Made by a program: the position numbers and the translations under genes. Below are positions 60,901-64,000 of a stretch of DNA of 64,000 bases, piece after piece. The DNA comes from Synanceia verrucosa (Eukaryota; Chordata; Actinopteri; Perciformes; Synanceiidae): assembly GCA_029721515.1 (NCBI GenBank), contig CM056553.1:2679001-2743000 (forward strand). The letters run 5' to 3'. Positions within the stretch are counted from its first letter, which is position 1. The number at the start of each line of letters is the position of its first letter. Below the pieces are notes generated by a model that made no database searches, was not told the origin of the DNA, and saw only the letters and a program-made list of their open reading frames with translations.

Positions 60901-63638
60901 TCTCTGGTCTCTCTCTGGTCTCTCTCTGGTCTCTGGTCTCTCGCTGGTCTCTCTCTGGTCTCTCTCTGGTCTCTCTCTGGTCTCTCTCTGGTCTCTGGTC
61001 TCTCGCTGGTCTCTCTCTGGTCTCTCTCTGGTCTCTCTCTGGTCTCTCTCTGGTCTCTCGCTGGTCTCTCTCTGGTCTCTCGCTGGTCTCTCGCTGGTCT
61101 CTCTCTGGTCTCTGGTCTCTCACTGGTCTCTCTCTGGTCTCTCACTGGTCTCTCTCTGGTCTCTCGCTGGTCTCTCCCTGGTCTCTCTGGTCTCTCACTG
61201 GTCTCTCTCTGGTCTCTCACTGGTCTCTCTCTGGTCTCTCGCTGGTCTCTCTCTGGTCTCTGGTCTCTCACTGGTCTCTCTCTGGTCTCTCTCTGGTCTC
61301 TGGTCTCTCTCTGGTCTCTGGTCTCTCGCTGGTCTCTCGCTGGTCTCTCTCTGGTCTCTCTCTGGTCTCTGGTCTCTCACTGGTCTCTCGCTGGTCTCTC
61401 TCTGGTCTCTCACTGGTCTCTCTCTGGTCTCTCGCTGGTCTCTCCCTGGTCTCTCTGGTCTCTCTCTGGTCTCTCTCTGGTCTCTCACTGGTCTCTCGCT
61501 GGTCTCTCTGGTCTCTCGCTGGTCTCTCGCTGGTCTCTCACTGGTCTCTCTCTGGTCTCTGGTCTCTCTCTGGTCTCTCGCTGGTCTCTCACTGGTCTCT
61601 CACTGGTCTCTTACTGGTCTCTCTCTGGTCTCTCTCTGGTCTCTCTCTGGTCTCTCACTGGTCTCTCGCTGGTCTCTCACTGGTCTCTCTCTGGTCTCTC
61701 GCTGGTCTCTCGCTGGTCTCTCTCTGGTCTCTGGTCTCTCTCTGGTCTCTCGCTGGTCTCTCACTGGTCTCTCTCTGGTCTCTCTCTGGTCTCTGGTCTC
61801 TCACTGGTCTCTCTCTGGTCTCTCGCTGGTCTCTCACTGGTCTCTCTCTGGTCTCTCGCTGGTCTCTCACTGGTCTCTCGCTGGTCTCTCTCTGGTCTCT
61901 CTCTGGTCTCTGGTCTCTCACTGGTCTCTCTCTGGTCTCTCGCTGGTCTCTCTCTGGTCTCTCTCTGGTCTCTCGCTGGTCTCTCGCTGGTCTCTCTCTG
62001 GTCTCTCTCTGGTCTCTCACTGGTCTCTCTCTGGTCTCTCTCTGGTCTCTCTCTGGTCTCTCTCTGGTCTCTCTCTGGTCTCTCGCTGGTCTCTCGCTGG
62101 TCTCTCTCTGGTCTCTCTCTGGTCTCTCTGGTCTCTGGTCTCTCACTGGTCTCTCTCTGGTCTCTCGCTGGTCTCTCTCTGGTCTCTCTCTGGTCTCTCT
62201 CTGGTCTCTCACTGGTCTTTCTCTGGTCTCTCTCTGGTCTCTCTCTGGTCTCTCACTGGTCTCTCTCTGGTCTCTCACTGGTCTCTCACTGGTCTCTCTC
62301 TGGTCTCTCGCTGGTCTCTCTCTGGTCTCTCTCTGGTCTCTCACTGGTCTCTCTCTGGTCTCTCTCTGGTCTCTGGTCTCTCTCTGGTCTCTCTCTGGTC
62401 TCTCACTGGTCTCTCTCTGGTCTCTCTCTGGTCTCTCGCTGGTCTCTCTCTGGTCTCTCGCTGGTCTCTCGCTGGTCTCTCTCTGGTCTCTCTCTGGTCT
62501 CTCTCTGTACCCAGTCCCTGACCCAGTTCCTGGGCTGGTCGGTGCTGAACACCGACACCTACGACAAGATGAACAAGCTGGAGAACAGGAAGGACATCCT
62601 CCAGGACATGGTGATGTACCACGTCAAGTGTCGCAAGGACGAGATCCAGAACATTCTGGTTCGTAAACAAAAGACGAAATGATAAATAGGAATTTATATA
62701 TTTTTCTAAAATATCAAAATCAGAATTGGAAAACTTTATTTATCCTCAAGGGGCATTTAAGTTTAGCAGCAGATAGACAGGCTAAAATAAAAGGAAATGC
62801 ACAAAAACACAAAAAGAAAGAGAAGATTGTGTCCATGCCAGACAGTCAGGATAAGGCTCAGATAGTGATAAACCATAATCATGTGAACATTAATTAGATA
62901 ATAAAGAAAAAAATTGGCTGTAATGAGCAGAGGCTCGTCTCGTGTCTCACATTAAGGTCATGAAAATGTTTAATTTATGGAAAACAAATCATAGCACATT
63001 TTGCTCCACTTCTTTCATTTTTATCAAAATACATCTGTTCATTTTCATCAGAGAAACGTTAAAATTTAAAAGGTTGTTTAAGCTCCATGATGATGGGATA
63101 AAGAAGGATGTTTGCTGAGTTAATGTGTGCTAGAAAATCCAGTATGAAACCAGTCGGTCGGGATGGAAGCTACGAACAGGAAGTGAGCATCGTTTATAAT
63201 CTGAAATAAACTGTCAGGTTTTCTATGAGGTGATCTGTCAGAGGAAGAAGAGAAGAGATGACCTGGTCTGACCTCAGATCAGGATCAGGTGATTGATGCT
63301 AAACCTTCTGATCCAAGGTGAGCATTTGTTTCCCAGGATACCAGGGAGAGATGGGGGAAGGAGCCGGACGAGTGTGAGGAGGAGGAGCTCCAGGAGATCC
63401 TGGTAAACAACAACAACATCAACAACAACAGTCACCCAGCTTTTGTTTCAGGAAACTCATTTTTTCCTCTTTTTTCCATCCCTCTCCACAGTCGGAGGTG
63501 CTGCCGAACTCCAAGAAAGTTGAGCTCTTTGAATTCCACTTCTATGACTACCATCACACTGAGCTGGACCTCGTCAAATGTGGCATCAAGATGTACTACG
63601 AGCTGAAAGTGGTGGACAAGTTTCACATCCCCAGAGAG
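45637..63638 (+). CDS. pde6a: Rod cGMP phosphodiesterase alpha subunit PDE6A (5' part, 13 exons)
   Basis: PDE6A and PDE6B form the rod outer-segment enzyme that hydrolyses cGMP when released from its gamma subunits by transducin. The 13 exons here join in frame to 539 residues of about 860. Order: N-terminal FLDANPQFAKQYY; GAF-A about 72-220, with RMSLFMYRQRNGVAELATR and an NK...F-x-x-x-DE cGMP motif (NKLEEPSFTAKDEE); GAF-B about 252-430, with [19 protein letters not shown] and [17 protein letters not shown]; then the linker to KVVDKFHIPRE. The metal-binding HD catalytic exons and prenylated tail lie beyond the window. The ATG has an excellent context (GCAGCCATGG). FAKQYY and ISDLL favour PDE6A over PDE6B, as does the neighbouring slc26a2. 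A few positions look PDE6B-like. No defect was found. Confidence 0.95.
46204..46542 (+). mobile_element. Full-length tRNA-derived SINE in pde6a intron 1
   Basis: Head GGTTAGCACTGTTGCCTCAC with A-box-like TTAGCACTG and B-box-like GGTTTGATTCC is followed by a tRNA-unrelated body and a GGATGG 3' tail. It is flanked by a perfect 14-base target duplication, ATGATCATAAAGTG, at 46190-46203 and 46543-46556. It inserted in the same direction as the gene. The intact duplication indicates a fairly recent insertion. Confidence 0.9.
46983..47124 (+). CDS. pde6a: pde6a exon 2
   Basis: Acceptor TTTCTTTCAG, donor TCTGAG|GTAAAA. It encodes LFNVTKDSLFDDCLVQPDSE, then YPLDMGIVGHVASTKKMVNI and AVASE, within GAF-A. 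Confidence 0.95.
47456..47850. repeat. AT-rich simple repeat in pde6a intron 2
   Basis: TTTATTATAATAATTTATTA-type sequence with recurring ATTATAGCTAATTA motifs (four copies). Confidence 0.75.
49837..50135 (-). mobile_element. Internally deleted Tc1-like element in pde6a intron 2
   Basis: The minus strand encodes AALVVCSWSAVVRIYQKWSK, matching the helix-turn-helix of a fish Tc1 family (AALVGCSRSAVVSIYQKWSK), and then jumps directly to sequence from the transposase C-terminus. The catalytic middle is deleted. The right part matches the terminal segment at 19622-19826. It is inactive. Confidence 0.65.
50530..50682 (+). CDS. pde6a: pde6a exon 3
   Basis: Acceptor CCTCCTAACAG, donor GAAGAG|GTGACG; phase 0. 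It encodes SAHYSDFVDELTEYKTKSVL, ATPIMNGKDMVAVMMAINKL and EEPSFTAKDEE, the end of GAF-A with its NK...DE motif. Confidence 0.95.
50691..51056 (+). mobile_element. Dispersed non-autonomous DNA element, copy E2
   Basis: Second copy of the element at 5263-5694. It begins AGAGTTCCTTAAAAAGTCTT only 8 bases after the exon 3 donor and ends GCGCAAGAACCCTTAATG. It is shorter and diverged. Confidence 0.6.
51804..51893 (+). CDS. pde6a: pde6a exon 4
   Basis: Acceptor TTTCCTTCCAG, donor GGACAG|GTGAGA. It encodes TLNKYLNFANLILRVFHLSY and LHNCETRRGQ, the helix linking GAF-A to GAF-B. Confidence 0.95.
51977..52117 (+). CDS. pde6a: pde6a exon 5
   Basis: It follows an 83-base intron. It encodes [40 protein letters not shown] and LDMTKTK, the start of GAF-B. 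Donor ACCAAG|GTGGGT. Confidence 0.95.
52306..52586 (+). mobile_element. hAT-like dispersed repeat, copy D2
   Basis: Begins TAGAGATGGGAAAAATATTG and GATATGGCAATATA; ends ATATTGTGAAGTCCTTGCTG, like copies D1 and D3. It lies in pde6a intron 5. Confidence 0.5.
52587..52760. repeat. (GATA)n tract and LINE-tail-like repeat
   Basis: Six ATAG units followed by ACTTTATTCATCTCACAGAG and AAATTCACAATACC, a diverged TTTATT...GAAATTC LINE end whose terminal GATA repeat is typical of such elements. Confidence 0.5.
53337..53411 (+). CDS. pde6a: pde6a exon 6
   Basis: Acceptor TCTCTCTGTAG, donor GGCAGG|GTACAC. It encodes EFFDLWPVLMGEVPPYDGPK and TPDGR in GAF-B; 25 residues, phase 0. Confidence 0.95.
53506..53570 (+). 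CDS. pde6a: pde6a exon 7
   Basis: It follows a 94-base intron. It encodes EIVFYKLIDYILHGKEDIKV and I, ending in a split proline codon; donor ATACC|GTAAGT. Confidence 0.95.
53744..53885. repeat. LINE-tail-like repeat in pde6a intron 7
   Basis: GTCAGCTTTATTCAGAGGATTC to ATATGGTTGTAGTGCAAAGA shares its order of motifs with 63745-63940 in intron 13 (AGTCAGCTTTATT..., GAGTGCA, ATATGGTTATAGTGCA). These are two copies of one repeat. Confidence 0.5.
54085..54407 (+). mobile_element. piggyBac-like MITE, copy C (truncated)
   Basis: TTAA (54081-54084) followed by CTCATTGAGTGCCAG, the best preserved terminus of the three copies. The right part ends at CTCCCAGAAGC, and a 28-base internal segment present in copy A is missing. 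It lies in pde6a intron 7. Confidence 0.6.
54516..54582 (+). CDS. pde6a: pde6a exon 8
   Basis: Acceptor TTCACCCTCAG; one base completes Pro, then NPPADHWVLVTGLPTYVAET and GL. Donor CTG|GTCAGT is weaker than average. Confidence 0.94.
55115..55380. repeat. (TTTTATTTA)n low-complexity tract in pde6a intron 8
   Basis: Irregular TTTATTTATTTATATTTTTA units over about 265 bases. Confidence 0.8.
56324..56371 (+). CDS. pde6a: pde6a exon 9
   Basis: Short 48-base exon encoding ICNIMNAGQDDFFNFQ; acceptor TTTTCCCTCAG, donor TTCCAG|GTAAGA. Human PDE6A has the matching ICNIMNAPAEDFFAFQ. Confidence 0.95.
56440..56655 (+). mobile_element. hAT-like dispersed repeat, copy D3
   Basis: TGGTGGGGAAAACTATTCAT, ATATCGCGCTACACTTTCTT and CACATTAATGTGGTAACTTT, then GTGAAGTCTTTACCAAT. 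It matches D1 outside that copy's MITE insertion. It lies in pde6a intron 9. Confidence 0.55.
59271..59420 (+). CDS. pde6a: pde6a exon 10
   Basis: Acceptor GTTTGTGTGCAG, donor ATGGAG|GTACAG. It encodes [40 protein letters not shown] and FDEMDETLME, the core of GAF-B. Confidence 0.96.
59600..59720. repeat. LINE-tail-like repeat in pde6a intron 10
   Basis: TGACTATTTATCCCCCATTT then GGGGAAATTCACCCGTCACA, a TTTATCCCC...GGGGAAATTC LINE end, followed by an A-rich tail. Confidence 0.5.
60361..62507 (+). repeat. 11-bp CT-rich minisatellite GGTCTCTCTCT at the pde6a exon 11 acceptor
   Basis: About 2.15 kb of tandem GGTCTCTCTCT units (roughly 200), with variants GGTCTCTCGCT, GGTCTCTCACT and a short 7-base GGTCTCT. 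The plus strand has no AG dinucleotide anywhere in the array. It has no adenine at all from 60360 to 61121; later adenines occur only in about 27 CACT or TTACT variants. The array ends 7 bases before exon 11 (then TACCCAG). The basic unit has no stop codon in any frame on either strand, which creates long artificial Ser-Leu-Val and Arg-Glu-Pro-Asp-Gln frames. Confidence 0.97.
62515..62658 (+). CDS. pde6a: pde6a exon 11
   Basis: Acceptor TCTCTCTGTACCCAG directly after the minisatellite. It encodes SLTQFLGWSVLNTDTYDKMN, KLENRKDILQDMVMYHVKCR and KDEIQNIL. Donor ATTCTG|GTTCGT is unusual (+3 to +5 TCG) but gives the correct phase to exon 12. Confidence 0.95.
62725..62900. repeat. LINE-tail-like repeat in pde6a intron 11
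   Basis: AACTTTATTTATCCTCAAGG and GGCATTTAAGTTTAGCAGCA, then an A-rich stretch; a diverged TTTATT...GG(G/A)AATT tail. Confidence 0.4.
63337..63402 (+). CDS. pde6a: pde6a exon 12
   Basis: Acceptor TTGTTTCCCAG, donor ATCCTG|GTAAAC. It encodes DTRERWGKEPDECEEEELQE and IL, the acidic linker between GAF-B and the catalytic domain. Confidence 0.95.
63492..63638 (+). CDS. pde6a: pde6a exon 13 (last in window)
   Basis: It follows an 89-base intron; acceptor CCTCTCCACAG, donor AGAGAG|GTGGGA. It encodes SEVLPNSKKVELFEFHFYDY, HHTELDLVKCGIKMYYELKV and VDKFHIPRE, entering the catalytic domain. The remaining exons lie beyond 64000. Confidence 0.95.
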
Positions 63639-63694
63639 GTGGGATAATCAACCTGTTTTTACTCATTTTTATAAAATAAACGTTTGACATCAAA

Positions 63695-63940
63695 TCAAAA
63701 GCCTTTATTGTTGCCATATTCCAGCGCTGCTCCACGTCGGTGCTTTGCAGTTGACAAAGTCAGCTTTATTATCCTTTCTGCAGCATGTACGGGACATACA
63801 GAGGAATGAAATTACTGTTCTCTCAAACCTTTCGGTGCAAAATAAAATCAAATACAATAAAATAAAAACGAGTGCAAGTAACTACGAGTAACTGAGACAT
63901 TAATGAATAGACAGTCAGTGCAGATATATGGTTATAGTGC
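63695..63940. repeat. LINE-tail-like repeat in pde6a intron 13
   Basis: AAAGCCTTTATTGTTGCCAT, then AGTCAGCTTTATTATCCTTT and ATATGGTTATAGTGCACAAA. It is a second copy of the repeat at 53744-53885. Confidence 0.45.
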
Positions 63941-64000
63941 ACAAAAAGTTAGTTTAAAATGGGGAAAAACAATAGAAAAACAAGTAATAAAACAATAAAT

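Noticed and set aside
60297..62344. Minus-strand open frames of up to 324 codons (Arg-Glu-Pro-Asp-Gln-rich)
   Set aside because: These are the same minisatellite read on the other strand. They break where CACT variants introduce TGA.
60289..62682. A 797-codon open frame on the plus strand, running in frame into pde6a exon 11
   Set aside because: It is a by-product of an 11-bp repeat that lacks stop codons. The composition is a pure Ser-Leu-Val-Trp-Gly cycle, and exon 11 has a proper acceptor and correct phase with exon 10. In-frame continuation has a one-in-three chance.
45637..63638. Identification as pde6b or pde6c instead of pde6a
   Set aside because: The N-terminus (FAKQYY, ISDLL) and the adjacent slc26a2 fit pde6a. 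Some PDE6B-like residues (for example MYRQRNGVAELATR) are probably ancestral. A phylogeny would settle it.

Overview
The window comes from a ray-finned fish, most likely a percomorph teleost. It holds compact vertebrate genes with short introns, degenerate Tc1 (DD34E) transposons, several families of short non-autonomous DNA transposons with recognisable target duplications, a tRNA-derived SINE, LINE 3' tails and long (TA)n microsatellites. Species cannot be resolved by reading alone.

Three genes are supported. (1) At 7187-7277 (+) is the last coding exon of htr4 (serotonin receptor 4). It encodes the PDZ-binding tail that ends ESCL; the rest of the gene lies upstream, so bases 1-7186 are most likely its last intron. 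(2) At 36467-40412 (-) is a complete slc26a2 (sulfate/anion exchanger), with four coding exons giving 712 residues and a likely noncoding first exon ending at 41346. (3) From 45637 (+) to beyond the right edge is pde6a (catalytic alpha subunit of rod cGMP phosphodiesterase). Thirteen coding exons, 539 residues, cover GAF-A, GAF-B and the linker; the catalytic HD exons lie outside. In human, HTR4, SLC26A2 and PDE6A all lie on 5q32, so the window preserves an old linkage. slc26a2 and pde6a are head to head, with about 4.2 kb between their 5' ends.

The 8.2-35.3 kb interval is dominated by repeats. A hAT-like element (14917-16478) contains a nested PIF/Harbinger-like deletion derivative. A Tc1 element (31758-33010) carries a broken transposase. 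A piggyBac-like MITE sits inside a hAT-like repeat at 24.8-25.5 kb, a fold-back element inside a LINE remnant at 34.0-34.7 kb, and an LTR-like block at 17.8-18.7 kb. A promoter-like segment near 18.9 kb may belong to a transcript I could not identify.

The most unusual structure is in pde6a intron 10. About 2.15 kb of an 11-bp CT-rich minisatellite runs to within 7 bases of exon 11. It has no AG dinucleotide and almost no adenine, so it forms the polypyrimidine tract of that acceptor and forces a very distant branch point or a non-standard one.
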